Positions 24,101 to 30,330 of a DNA stretch of 64,000 nt are shown one piece after another; position 1 is the first letter of the stretch, and every line of letters begins with the position of its first letter. The notes beneath the pieces were generated by a model that saw only the letters and a list, made by a program, of their open reading frames with translations, was not told where the DNA came from and made no database searches. The stretch spans positions 1,015,556 to 1,079,555 of the forward strand of contig NMRA01000028.1 of the NCBI GenBank assembly GCA_002633005.1, written 5' to 3'. A program made the translations under genes and the position numbers. Source of the stretch: Phoronis australis (lineage: Eukaryota > Phoronida > Phoronidae).

Positions 24101-25981
24101 CATGCTTGGTAACAATGTTGCAAAGCACACAAAGCTCTTAAGACACAAATTGGCTGGTCCCACTTCACAATTGTTGAACAAATCTTCACCAACATAATAA
24201 TGAGCACATCGCATTCTAGAGATAAATTATAGAAATTGTCTCAGCAACTAGAAATTGTCTCACCAACTAGAAATTGTCTCACCAACTAGAAGTTGTGTGC
24301 ACATTCTCAGAGACAAAATATACCTTTGCTCGAGTGAAATTTAATTATTTTTCAGAAATATATGTGTGAAACACATCTTAAGTCTTAAGTCATTTTCACG
24401 AAACGGACCCAGCTCATAAGTCTCTCACTCTCTCATCAAGACGGACAGACATCGAAGTATGACTCATCCTAAATGTTAAGTCACGAAAAATGAGCCTGAA
24501 GAACTTGCACGTTTTTGCATAAATTAGCAGCGAGTACAAACCTCATACAATGAAACAAGATTAACTTACTCACCTTACGCTGCTCGGCAAGGCTTTTCTC
24601 TTTTTTCTTTGCACTCAAAAGTTTTTCTCGTTTCTCTGACTGTTTCCTGAAAATTGACACCATTAATCCATAGCTTTAAAAAGAACGCTAAAATACATGA
24701 ATGATATACATTAGAATATTAAACAATGTACTCTCGAACTGTACATACATGTAGCCAGTGTAAACTGCTCAAGAGAGAGATCTGCCAACCAGGCCAGTAA
24801 CACTGGTCATAGGATAAGGCTTCCACTCAAACATTATTCACTGAATGCCTACACCACAGGGGGTGAGAATGATTCCATGGTTGCACCTCAACATTTCAGT
24901 TATACTAGCAATCCCTGAACCTCAGTCGCGGACCAACTAATACCATACCTGCGACATATGCATCAAAAACAAGACAAGGTGATCACATTTAAATTTACTC
25001 CCTACAATCTTACATCATCTATACAACACAGACAACTGTTTACGTCTCCCAAGTTTTCAGTGATGTCATTAAAGAGCCGTCAACTGTCCCACAATGCATT
25101 AGAAAAACAACCACATTGCTGTTAGTGAATAATTTTTGTCGTACATGAAATCCATACCAAACTAGATCTACCATTCTTCATGTAAAGAGCTACTATTGAA
25201 GTCACCCCATGGGTTGGCAATGGGGGTTCTTGTGCGTATCTGCCGACAGAGAATAAGCTGCCATGGAATGGCCAGTGTTTCTAAAGCTACAATCCAACTT
25301 AAATCTGCACAAATTTGGTCACATATCACTTTGATGCAAATTCAATCTGCATGTTGATTGGTCACATGACATTTCAAAGACCGACTCATGAAGGTTACTG
25401 AGTCATCACGAAAGGTAGACACTGAAGCTTAAAGATGATTCGGCAATCCTGAGCGGTGTGTACAAAACCATACCGAGTTGACATAACCCAGTCCTTTAAA
25501 GAACTTTTTAATGAACAGTATTTTTTGCAGTTACTAGTATGGTATACATATGATCACTGCCGTTAACAATGGAACAGTGCACCTATGTAACCTTTGTCTT
25601 CTAGTTAGTATCACTAGCTCGGAGGTTCACTACATAACTAAATATGAAACAGTTCAACACCATTGGCTACAAATGCAGCTCTGAAACTGAATGTTTAATA
25701 TATGTCGAACTGAACTAGCGCGACTATGAAAGTTGTGAAACTTACTGACCAACTCAATAACAAAAACACAAAACTGTGGCATGCAGGAGTGAAATAGGTT
25801 AACTTTGCCTCGGCAACTTGAAATTTTCTCTCAATTTTTCTACGAAAAATGAGACTACAAACCGCTGAACATCTTCTCTAGGTTCAAACATGGAAAAGAA
25901 AGTGGAACCCAGTTCGTCTCCGTCCATGACACAGGCAGACGGATCGATTCCTGAATCTAAATCGTACAGTTTGGCTGCCAT
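1..25981 (-). CDS. MYCBP2: MYCBP2 / highwire / RPM-1 (PHR-family E3 ubiquitin ligase), 5' part, 34 exons
   Basis: Start codon at 25981; the gene runs off the left edge. I placed 34 exons by matching translated segments to the PHR family and choosing GT/AG sites. Every phase joins and the spliced frame has no stop over about 1,720 residues, against roughly 4,700 in the human protein. Order: charged N-terminus (1-147), helical region (148-310), RCC1-type repeats (about 310-676 and 817-955) split by a Cys-rich segment (676-760), PHR domain 1 (about 1135-1287), linker (1288-1616), start of PHR domain 2 (from about 1620). Family knowledge: these are large neuronal ubiquitin ligases controlling synapse and axon development, with the RING-type catalytic domain at the C-terminus, not in this window. 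An in-frame TGA 33 bases upstream (26012-26014) fixes the start. I saw nothing beyond repeats in the longer introns, including 24647-25862, 19698-20663, 12378-13055, 11544-12295 and 14628-15511. Confidence 0.95.
509..712 (-). CDS. MYCBP2: MYCBP2 exon 33 (start of PHR domain 2)
   Basis: 204 bases (68 codons), residues 1617-1684. NRFTRTSSNAFWNAGNGNPD then AVTFTVDKPGIVIAGVTVFG and YDYELEILDD: second PHR domain (human NRFTKTSQGRSWNTGNGSPDAICFSVDKPGIVVVGFSVYG). Donor GTGAGT. Confidence 0.98.
1122..1313 (-). CDS. MYCBP2: MYCBP2 exon 32
   Basis: 192 bases (64 codons), residues 1553-1616. FKEVLDRLIHMVTLPAKQTL and ISSTCALLIAIIQELSASA match human FREVLEKMLVIVVLPVRNSL and VSNTCGLLASIVSELTASA. Confidence 0.96.
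1722..1934 (-). CDS. MYCBP2: MYCBP2 exon 31
   Basis: 213 bases (71 codons, phase 0 both sides), residues 1482-1552. QLAAVMDALSQPSVKLMSIL and VHQYPVLVEQM match human LLAAVMSALCHTSVKLTSIF and VHRFPLLVAHM. Confidence 0.96.
2310..2581 (-). CDS. MYCBP2: MYCBP2 exon 30
   Basis: 272 bases, residues 1391-1481. LQACHRMFTMCFHAFYPTGS and LKWLCLCDLISS match human LQECHNTFTACFHSFYPTPALQWACLCDLLN. Donor GTAGAG, weaker than the others. Confidence 0.96.
2837..2966. repeat. About 60-bp tandem duplication with (aataac)n
   Basis: attggacccaactgggcaca followed by ctacttgcaataacaa occurs twice in MYCBP2 intron 29, joined by AAT/AAC-rich simple sequence. Confidence 0.93.
3027..3240 (-). CDS. MYCBP2: MYCBP2 exon 29
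   Basis: 214 bases, residues 1320-1391. SSQECFDSLLNLLNWAWST and VDLKRLVYVCTACLHLL match human SVECFESLLSILHWSWTTL and LDLERLRFVGTCCLRLL. Helical linker between PHR domains. Confidence 0.96.
3781..3877 (-). CDS. MYCBP2: MYCBP2 exon 28
   Basis: 97 bases, residues 1287-1319. Low-complexity Ser/Asp start (PESSSSQDSDG) then HLLTKDFSKDVTP, the linker after PHR1 (human HILKRSFARTVS). Donor GTAAGT. Confidence 0.88.
4519..4737 (-). CDS. MYCBP2: MYCBP2 exon 27 (end of PHR domain 1)
   Basis: 219 bases, residues 1214-1287. REKYPLMFDEPIKLQADNWY, VSGPSSDCGASGQ, then SNNGTDTNAGQIPLLYY: nearly identical to the vertebrate PHR1 C-terminal half. Donor GTAAGT. Confidence 0.98.
5111..5202 (-). CDS. MYCBP2: MYCBP2 exon 26 (PHR domain 1)
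   Basis: 92 bases, residues 1184-1214. LYELGTEGGDNEIEGVLISE and TEEFTYVCAVR, matching human LFELGPDGGDHETDGDLLAETDVLAYDCAAR. Confidence 0.96.
5580..5707 (-). CDS. MYCBP2: MYCBP2 exon 25 (PHR domain 1)
   Basis: 128 bases, residues 1141-1183. GGGWGYSGHSVEGIRFSPDT and LLGGVGLFGGRGEYFAKIK, the hallmark opening of a PHR beta-sandwich (human GGGWGYSAHSVEAIRFSADT). Short and absent from length-filtered frames. Confidence 0.98.
6237..6437. repeat. 93/99-bp tandem repeats that carry the exon 24 splice donor
   Basis: The segment tctcaaac recurs at 6237, 6336 and 6429 with similar sequence between (agatgtctctt, ctaacatg). On the minus strand each gives GTTTGAGA|GTA; two of three have GTAAGTCA. Confidence 0.88.
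6429..6787 (-). CDS. MYCBP2: MYCBP2 exon 24 (leads into PHR domain 1)
   Basis: 359 bases, residues 1021-1141. CLCMDPVYSNLWSYDPGRRE, IRCYDVI, then SPEDFQTVNRFE match human VCLDPVYDVIWRFRPNTRELWCYN...YSVVNRFES. The donor context GTTTGAGA|GTAAGTCA recurs twice downstream in the intron (6237-6428). Confidence 0.97.
6965..7080 (-). mobile_element. tRNA-derived SINE-like sequence
   Basis: On the minus strand an A box TGGCTTAGAGGT (7041-7052) is followed 31 bases later by an exact B box GGTTCGAATCC (6999-7009): an internal RNA polymerase III promoter. The T-stem and acceptor stem do not pair well, so it is not a functional tRNA. In MYCBP2 intron 23. Ends not defined. Confidence 0.65.
7822..7891 (-). 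CDS. MYCBP2: MYCBP2 exon 23
   Basis: 70 bases, residues 998-1021. GIVPKDHPTVKCVMVNRSNA corresponds to human GLVPASISEPPPFKCLLINKV. Both phases fit. Confidence 0.9.
8188..8255. repeat. 34-bp tandem duplication
   Basis: gttctgataaaataccataa then cttacaacatggtg, twice with three differences, in MYCBP2 intron 22. Confidence 0.92.
8574..9334. mobile_element. PIF/Harbinger-like MITE, 761 bp, with TTA target duplication
   Basis: Left end GGGCTGTTCCAGTAAAATCC and right end, read inverted, GGGCTATTCCAGCAAAATCT, both continuing into GTGGGAGGGGGG-like runs (about 37-bp inverted repeats). Flanked by TTA at 8571-8573 and 9335-9337. TWA duplications with GG-starting ends are typical of PIF/Harbinger. No transposase frame. 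Lies in MYCBP2 intron 22. Confidence 0.85.
9483..9611 (-). CDS. MYCBP2: MYCBP2 exon 22
   Basis: 129 bases, residues 955-998. RRACWISASGSRNFIGVYEL and IVSESTLPQ align with human RKATWIGASGDQTFLRIDEALINSHVL. Donor GTGAGT. Confidence 0.94.
   Translation of the reverse strand, partial: DQRTGVHVGSRPVGHVTSSECMSSSSVSPPYHNAKCLLTSPV
9844..9891. repeat. Perfect 14-bp inverted repeat (hairpin)
   Basis: GTACCCAAATATTT at 9844-9857 and its exact reverse complement at 9878-9891, loop of 20, in MYCBP2 intron 21. Confidence 0.9.
10262..10358 (-). CDS. MYCBP2: MYCBP2 exon 21 (end of RCC1 region)
   Basis: 97 bases, residues 923-955. KGELGRHLPETGEDGRK corresponds to human KGQLGRPILD. The 26-bp minisatellite and the N gap lie just upstream of its acceptor. 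Confidence 0.9.
10411..10697. repeat. 26-bp minisatellite, about 11 copies, running into the N gap
   Basis: Unit near cattatccaagtcatgggaa plus caagca, with variants (atctaag, atcaccc). It starts about 50 bases upstream of the exon 21 acceptor of MYCBP2 and is still repeating where the Ns begin, so its true length is unknown. Confidence 0.97.
10698..10972. other. Assembly gap, 275 Ns
   Basis: Run of N in MYCBP2 intron 20 between the minisatellite and a truncated hAT-like element. The gap probably hides the end of the array and the left part of that element. Confidence 0.99.
10973..11340. mobile_element. hAT-like element, copy 1 (left end lost in the gap)
   Basis: About 95% alike to 19043-19411, beginning gttaccaccatcagtagcat and ending gcggaaaattccaagcc. 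On the minus strand it has a 94-residue open frame with a CxxC pair (NCQHCRGIWDSVVGF) and KRGDKYYRSAAKNVWVGSG. This could be the start of a BED-finger transposase, but I do not recognise it with certainty. Confidence 0.7.
11429..11543 (-). CDS. MYCBP2: MYCBP2 exon 20 (RCC1 repeat)
   Basis: 115 bases, residues 884-922. VLQVACGSYHTVLMTSDGRV and WTFGSNT match human STQVTAGSNHTAVLLMDGQVFTFGS. Donor GTAAGT. Its downstream intron contains the assembly gap. Confidence 0.95.
12296..12377 (-). CDS. MYCBP2: MYCBP2 exon 19 (RCC1 repeat)
   Basis: 82 bases, residues 857-884. AVLLENGHVYTFGNNNNGQL and GLGDT match the RCC1 signature (human VVLMENGDVYTFGYGQHGQLGHGD). Too short for the usual open-frame cut-off. 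Confidence 0.96.
13056..13175 (-). CDS. MYCBP2: MYCBP2 exon 18 (RCC1 repeat)
   Basis: 120 bases, residues 817-857. PPGQTVIGDGSVKAIQVACG then LAHSG: the RCC1-type strand corresponding to human LRAVQVSCGFHHS. Confidence 0.94.
13749..13826 (-). CDS. MYCBP2: MYCBP2 exon 17
   Basis: 78 bases, residues 791-817 (TIDILKKGMDPHMMRKLRKF), a basic helix in the place of the human EEHLQLRQEEKRQRVIRRHR stretch. Placed mainly by phase; a competing AG five bases downstream would give a stop. Confidence 0.82.
14045..14217 (-). CDS. MYCBP2: MYCBP2 exon 16 (Cys-rich, continued)
   Basis: 173 bases, residues 733-791. CGCGLGDSGCGECGICRRCA matches human CGCGSGESGCAVCGCCKACA; the remainder (EPYQLMEYLALRDSPYS) is lineage-specific. 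Donor GTGAGT. Confidence 0.95.
14516..14627 (-). CDS. MYCBP2: MYCBP2 exon 15 (Cys-rich)
   Basis: 112 bases, residues 696-733. GMHRWKHNKCMICVACGECT, then GYGVECV and DRIPG: the Cys-pair segment inserted in the RCC1 region of MYCBP2, probably metal-binding (inference). Donor GTAAGT. Confidence 0.97.
15512..15571 (-). CDS. MYCBP2: MYCBP2 exon 14 (short)
   Basis: Only 60 bases, residues 676-696, ending YECPPG, which joins GMHRW in exon 15 to give the family's CPPGMHKW motif. Missed by open-frame length filters; supported by both splice sites and phase. Confidence 0.9.
15936..16259 (-). CDS. MYCBP2: MYCBP2 exon 13 (RCC1 repeats)
   Basis: 324 bases, residues 568-676. Two RCC1-type blades: VSALVTDKGELYMFGRD and VALGKAHTVALTDKGEVYAF followed by GVNNKGQCGR, near-identical to vertebrate GKAHTCVL...FGVNNKGQCGR. 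RCC1-like repeats are implicated in RAE1 and other partner contacts in this family. Donor GTAAGA. Confidence 0.97.
16438..16656. repeat. 17-bp minisatellite with two alternating unit types
   Basis: Units gatgcagggcatgctgt and gatgcaggacatgtcat, about 13 copies, in MYCBP2 intron 12. Each unit has a palindromic hexamer (gcatgc or acatgt). Confidence 0.97.
17151..17367 (-). CDS. MYCBP2: MYCBP2 exon 12 (RCC1 repeat)
   Basis: 217 bases, residues 496-568. LLFTGKPSFMGIKSTGPTPG, then VAHFSVGHDTAHAIIVSDSG and FFVGTAKRGEDAD match the RCC1-type blade of MYCBP2 (human VHFSVGHDGSHALLV, FFTGSASKGEDG). Donor GTAAGG. Confidence 0.96.
17824..17900 (-). CDS. MYCBP2: MYCBP2 exon 11
   Basis: 77 bases, residues 470-495. 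TGFESEILEVGS...ALARTANGK matches human TGFDEESAILGAGREFALMKTANGK and opens an RCC1-type repeat. Acceptor TGTTGTAG, donor GTAATA. At first sight it resembled a degenerate tRNA B box, but conservation and phase show it is coding. Confidence 0.92.
18308..18449 (-). CDS. MYCBP2: MYCBP2 exon 10
   Basis: 142 bases, residues 423-470. FVAKMYLPTKSP...LRLSQKCLDFCGQSMFD aligns with human FVVRIF...LKLARKCLHACGISLFD. The last codon is split (C|AG). Confidence 0.92.
18762..18832 (-). CDS. MYCBP2: MYCBP2 exon 9
   Basis: 71 bases, residues 399-422. GPHCMFSDGTMLGQIYPAKD corresponds to human EGQNILFTDGEYINQIAASRD. Acceptor TCTTCAG, donor GTGAGT. Confidence 0.9.
18904..19411. mobile_element. hAT-like non-autonomous element, copy 2 (complete, 508 bp)
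   Basis: Ends are inverted: CAGGGCTTGGAAT at 18904 and ATTCCAAGCCCTG at 19411. hAT elements often begin CAGGG; the expected 8-bp target duplication is not evident. The interior right 369 bases match copy 1, but the open frame is shifted and broken. Lies in MYCBP2 intron 8. Confidence 0.7.
19601..19697 (-). CDS. MYCBP2: MYCBP2 exon 8
   Basis: 97 bases, residues 367-399 (GTLFYQNMEDSASS...ADEKTFKLQ). Weakly conserved, but its position and phases fit the vertebrate GYLLYRDV...SPETLEQDG segment. Donor GTGAGT. Confidence 0.85.
20664..20836 (-). CDS. MYCBP2: MYCBP2 exon 7
   Basis: 173 bases, residues 309-366. Contains LFKLGSGFDGSIEGHIY and KGWLCYAQ (human LYKIGSGYSGTVRGHIY, KSWLGYAQ), the first blade-like strand region before the RCC1 repeats. 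Donor GTTTGT. Confidence 0.95.
21208..21346 (-). CDS. MYCBP2: MYCBP2 exon 6
   Basis: 139 bases, residues 263-309. LQKSIQAVLLGRTQIPAWFS matches human LQRSVQAVLVGKIQIQDWFS. Acceptor CTAG, donor GTATGG. Confidence 0.95.
22165..22300. repeat. 45-bp tandem triplication that carries the exon 5 splice donor
   Basis: Three copies (22165-22210, 22211-22255, 22256-22300; 46, 45 and 45 bp). Each carries, on the minus strand, a GTAATAGGGCAT segment identical to the start of MYCBP2 intron 5. Confidence 0.97.
22301..22491 (-). CDS. MYCBP2: MYCBP2 exon 5
   Basis: 191 bases, residues 199-262, ending LITQQIQ (human HACQTIQ). Helical, with LACSCLLSLVVAVGDTYKML as in the family. The donor CAG|GTAATA is duplicated twice in the intron immediately downstream (see the array at 22165-22300), so the 3' end of this exon may vary by 15 or 30 codons. 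Confidence 0.93.
23101..23254 (-). CDS. MYCBP2: MYCBP2 exon 4
   Basis: Residues 148-199. VFELIKETREAYPDLCQRAL and LQGQRPEGM match the conserved helical region (human VFELIKETRFSHPSLC, LQGQQPEG). Donor GTGAGT. Confidence 0.95.
23629..23877 (-). CDS. MYCBP2: MYCBP2 exon 3
   Basis: 249 bases, residues 65-147. Contains LHPNPSAFNVFANIRTCVLE, matching the vertebrate LHSNPSAFNIYCNVRHCVLE, followed by an acidic run (EEESESDEELELHDDE) as in vertebrates. Donor GTATGT. Confidence 0.93.
24230..24300. repeat. 21-bp tandem repeat, three copies
   Basis: aactagaaattgtctcacc-type units in MYCBP2 intron 2. Confidence 0.9.
24574..24646 (-). CDS. MYCBP2: MYCBP2 exon 2, Lys/Glu-rich
   Basis: 73 bases, residues 40-64. 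Highly charged (KREKLLSAKKKEKS), comparable to the Lys-rich stretch in the vertebrate N-terminus and possibly a nuclear-localisation-like or coiled segment. Acceptor TTTTCAG, donor GTGAGT. Confidence 0.8.
25863..25981 (-). CDS. MYCBP2: MYCBP2 exon 1 (start codon)
   Basis: Encodes residues 1-40, beginning MAAKLYDLDSG and ending at EDVQR, with the last Arg codon split (CG|G) by a GTTTGT donor. Acidic and not conserved with vertebrates. Shorter than the human N-terminus, which has an Ala/Gly-rich extension that is absent here. The start is the first Met after an in-frame TGA. Confidence 0.8.
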
Positions 25982-26060
25982 GACTGATATGTTAGAAATT
26001 CTGTAGTCATCTCATTCTTCCGAAAGTGCAGAACCGGTTTAGGATAGATCCTACCGGATA
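25982..26060 (-). promoter_or_regulatory. MYCBP2 5' flank with in-frame stop and near-palindrome
   Basis: An in-frame TGA at 26012-26014 precedes the start codon. Further upstream, 26034-26057 is a near-perfect inverted repeat (CCGGTTTAGGAT / ATCCTACCGG). It could be a stem in the 5' UTR or a dyad protein site; the transcription start is not visible. Confidence 0.4.
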
Positions 26061-26969
26061 ATACAATGGAAAATTTCGGAGTAACGCGTCCTGGGTTTTT
26101 CCAAAAGTACTCAAAACAGACTCGGTCAAGCACATGTCTTTAGTAAATGTTTATCAAAACATTTTTCAAAATACCACACAAACTACACAGGTTTACATCA
26201 TATCAGCAACAATGATAAAAATTAAATGAAAATTTGTATATATAATGCTGTTTTCAATAAAAAAAATTATCATTTCAGCTGACATTATTTATTTTCAAAA
26301 AGACGAATTTTTCATGACGAGTTGCCTGTTTCCGTTGCACGGGAGATAACTCATAAATCTTTCTCAAAAGAATTTCTCAGCTCATGATGAGTGTACCAGC
26401 TGATTATCGGACTTCAGAGCCCTGGAAGACAAAAAGGTGCACTAACCACGTGACAAACTTCCACATTCTTAAAAAATTCGGTTTAATCGCTAATACTAAA
26501 TGAAAAGGAATCTTGGTCAGCTCTGTATTTAGCATAGTCCTAGGTATTTAGGTAAATACTCTATAAAACTATAAATTTTAACATAGTAAAGGTATATATT
26601 TTTTGGCAATGCGTTGCCTGTAAAATTATAATTTTGCTTTTTTAATAGTTTAACTTTAATAGGGACACGTGACCATGTCTTTTTGGTAAAATTAATAATA
26701 CGAGACAGTTTGGTGCGCTTATATAGTACCATGAATCAGTTCCTAGGATTGCACAACAACCGGCGGACTCATTACATGACCAAATTTCATTTGATATAAA
26801 TGTTCAAGATAAAATGTTAAAAAGGGTGCTACAGTTCACTTTGATTTTAATTGTTTTAGGAAACGATCTTGACCAAATCATGTAAAGAAATTTAAAATTC
26901 ACCGCAACTGCGTAGGATTCAACGTTTCGCGGCTTTAATCACTTAACTTATTAGCAAGACAATAAACAA

Positions 26970-27090
26970 TGTACACTCAACAAATCCAACACTGTACACT
27001 CAACAGTATCCAACACTGTACACTCAACAGTATCCAACACTGTACACTCAACAGTATCCAACACTGTACACTCAACAGTATCCAACACTA
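26970..27090. repeat. 24-bp minisatellite, about five copies
   Basis: Unit gtacactcaacagtatccaa plus cact, nearly perfect, about 1 kb upstream of the MYCBP2 start. Confidence 0.96.
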
Positions 27091-29614
27091 TTAATCAACT
27101 GAACAAACAACGAGTATATTCAAACACTGAGCAAACTACCATAGATTTTAGTTTTATAAAAAAATTGGCTTTTTTTAATGAAATCCTTTTTAAAAGTCCT
27201 ATTTCTACAGCCTCTTATGCATACGTGTAATGAAGAACATTCCATAAAGCATAGTATTTGAAACTGTCATATGAATCCGATCAGCGATTTCTGATGTATG
27301 ATGTTCGAAACTGAGCCAAATTTGGAATTTTTACAGTGTTTTTGCTTTCTCCTTCCATTTTTGCTCAACAAAATTCTAAGGCGATAATTGAGTTTATAGC
27401 TTGTACCGATCGAGCACGCTTTTTATTTCACATGTTGACGTTGACAGCGAGTCGACGCCAGAATTAGCCAGAATATCGATTTTCTGGGGAAATTCTCACG
27501 TGGTGGAAAATCCCGGACAACGAGACCATGCAATACAATCAAGTGAGGCTACTTCCGGGGCTAAGACAACTAGCTGAATGCGTGTAGCTAAACGTGAATT
27601 GTATATTTGTATTTACGCAGCATTGTAAAAAGACCAAGGGGATATGCCGTTTCACGGCGTACTTGTCAAGTTTTATTCACGTATCATTTATTTAGTTGCG
27701 ATTTTCTTGTAAGATTTAAGGTTAGATGAATTTTTTAGTTCAAATAAACTTCACTCAAAAATTATAAGTAATGGCGCAAGCTAAAAAGGTTGCTAAGCTA
27801 CGGCTTTAACAGGTTCCTGTAGGTATGTGATAGCCAATCAGACGCTGCTTCCAATTTTAACAACAAACGAATATAATCCTTATCGTGCACGGCTTGTAAC
27901 GACAACTCACGCACCCTGAAGCACGCTCATTCCGACTGCGAAGTTCGTCCATTTCCATGTGACGTAATCGTGATATACATTATAACGTCGTACGGAAAAT
28001 TACGAATATTTTATCAAATGACTGTGCTCTAAAGCCCGAGTCCGCCTCAGTGTGTTAAGTGCTGGACTCAAAGGGGACAAGGGAAGCAAATGAAAAAGGT
28101 CGTTACCCTCCTAGAGGGGTATCTCTCATAATAAAAAGGAAAAATTACTATTGGTTCTGGCATCGGGGAGCCCTTAAAGATGAGAAGAAAAACCATAGAA
28201 AATATCAAAAGGGCGTCAGTTGATTTTACCTCCCCCAGAGAGAAATCTATGAAGGAATTTATTCCGTTATGTTTATAACTAGTCTTGTAAGAAATTGGTG
28301 ATGGGTCACTGAATTTAGATGCAGGCCGAAATTCGGACAGTCTCACATCATTCAACCCTAAACAACATGTGTATTAGATTATTTTTGCCAATGTAACTTA
28401 AATAACTCTCTAATAAATTTATTTGTCGTTCAATTTGACTGAATATCTGCTCAGTTCTACCTCATTTGCCCTCCGAGAGGAAGGGAGGCGGGGGACTGCC
28501 ACAAAAAAATTTGGGTATCCTTCTTTCAACAGAGGATTTTGTCACTAAGGTGCAACACCCTATATGCGTAGGGCACGTAACGTGTTCAGGGTCCGGGGTC
28601 TAGTATTTCTAATTGGAATCGAATTTGAAAATACTGTGGCATTTTCTGTTCTACTTTTGTACAAACGCAAGACAAGAGTTTATTATTCTGTACTCGAGTA
28701 CGTCATGGTTTAGACAAATTAACGAATTTCAAGTCCAAGTTCATATTCGATGGCCTAAAGATTTGAACTGAAAATACTCGAAATTTCGAATTCAGACTCG
28801 AACTCTTAGTTTCGATTATGGAGTTATTAAGCGAAAAGTAGAATTAAACATTTATCCTCCAAAGCCATAATTATGCACTCGAGTATAGAGCAATAGCCAC
28901 TTATCTTAGTTTGCACTAAAAGTAGAATAGAAAACGCCAAAAATCATTTCCACTTCGAACTCGAGTAAAAGAAATTAAACCTGGGTCTAGGTCTGAAAGC
29001 GATCTTTCTCGTGAAATTCTGTTCAAATACGGGTACTCAGGTTTATGATAGCCAGGCACCATTCGCGCACGAAACACAGTTCGCAAGCAAATGGAGTGTA
29101 GAGGTGAAACTGACCACGACCACTGGGTGCCTCGGACAGAAGTCGAGTGTTGATAGGGGGAATCTGAAATTTGGGTCCCCTACGGCAAAATTTTAAAGAA
29201 AGTCGAACTAGTTTTTGCACCCCCTATAATATTTATTTTCTAAAGACCTGATCACCGTTTATTTTTTTATTAACTTTGTTATTATTCTGGACTTAATTAG
29301 TTATTCTGAGTATTCTAATATGAAAACAATTGTACAGTCTGTTGTGTAAGTTGTATGACCAATGCTGTGCATTTGCTACTACAAACTAACACCAGCACAG
29401 TATTCACGGAGAGCTTAGGTGTTGTCACCTTGCGATAATGGAACCAACCATGTGCTCTTGTTGGGGACCCCAGTCATCGTTGCTAGTTGCTAAGATATTC
29501 GATCTCACAAGAGATGAGTGTCTTCCAGTATCCGGTACTAGTCTATATGTTGGCAGTAACTCATGCTACCAGCAAAGCGCCAACAAAAAGTGACACTTGT
29601 AATCGCTCACAAGA

Positions 29615-29885
29615 GCATGCGCGCACCCAGCCTTTAGGTTGGGGGCTCGAATTTCTCACCAAGTGGACCTTTTGCTAACAAAATCAAGATGAGGGACCTG
29701 GAGGACTAAAAGAACAAAAAAACGAGGTACCACCTTCAGAACTGTGAACTGCGCGTCTGTGCCTTTTTAGTGGAATTTCGTCTCGTTTTCTCGGACTTTT
29801 TGTTTCTCTTAGGCGGACCTTTTTGCCCACTTCGCCAAATGGGGGCTCGTTCGAGCCCCCGAGCCCCCCTTGGTGCGCGCATGAT
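29615..29885. mobile_element. Palindromic MITE-like fragment related to 48574-48904
   Basis: Left gcatgcgcgcacccag...gggggctcga and right ctcgttcgagcccccgag...tggtgcgcgcatgat form long inverted arms. It lacks the outer CAGGGACGG ends of the other copy. In the region between the two genes. Confidence 0.55.
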
Positions 29886-30146
29886 GAGTGGCGTCTTCGC
29901 TACCTAACAATAGTGCTAATTAACGTAAACGTTTGCGTTTAGTCAATTTCTCAATGGGATACTGTGTTCCGCGTGTAGGCGCACATATCTTATTCTGGAT
30001 ATTGGTACAGATTCGCATAAAGAGGCACATGGGCCTAAATACGCACATACACGGCACATATTTGTGTTACTCCATACGTCTCATATTCAAACTTCACAAT
30101 CATGCATTTATCAACAACGACTTGTTTCAACTATCCCATTTCATCA

Positions 30147-30330
30147 AACCCGCATTTTTAATGTTAATGAAACTGGAACTCAGATCAAATTTTATTGATA
30201 ACTCAGTATATTTTTGCATAATTAAACCATAGACTATAATAGAGTATAGTGTCCATGGTTGAACAAATCTGCATTTTTCAGTTAATGAAACTGGGACTAA
30301 GATCAAATTTTATTGATCATTCGGTATAAG
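30147..30330. repeat. Diverged direct repeat, about 65 bp, 120 bp apart
   Basis: gttaatgaaactggaactca then gatcaaattttattgat, and gttaatgaaactgggactaa then gatcaaattttattgat, between the two genes. Confidence 0.88.

Noticed and set aside
28068-28355. 95-residue minus-strand open frame between the two genes
   Set aside because: No similarity recognised, no neighbouring exons or clear splice sites, and composition like the surrounding DNA. Probably chance.
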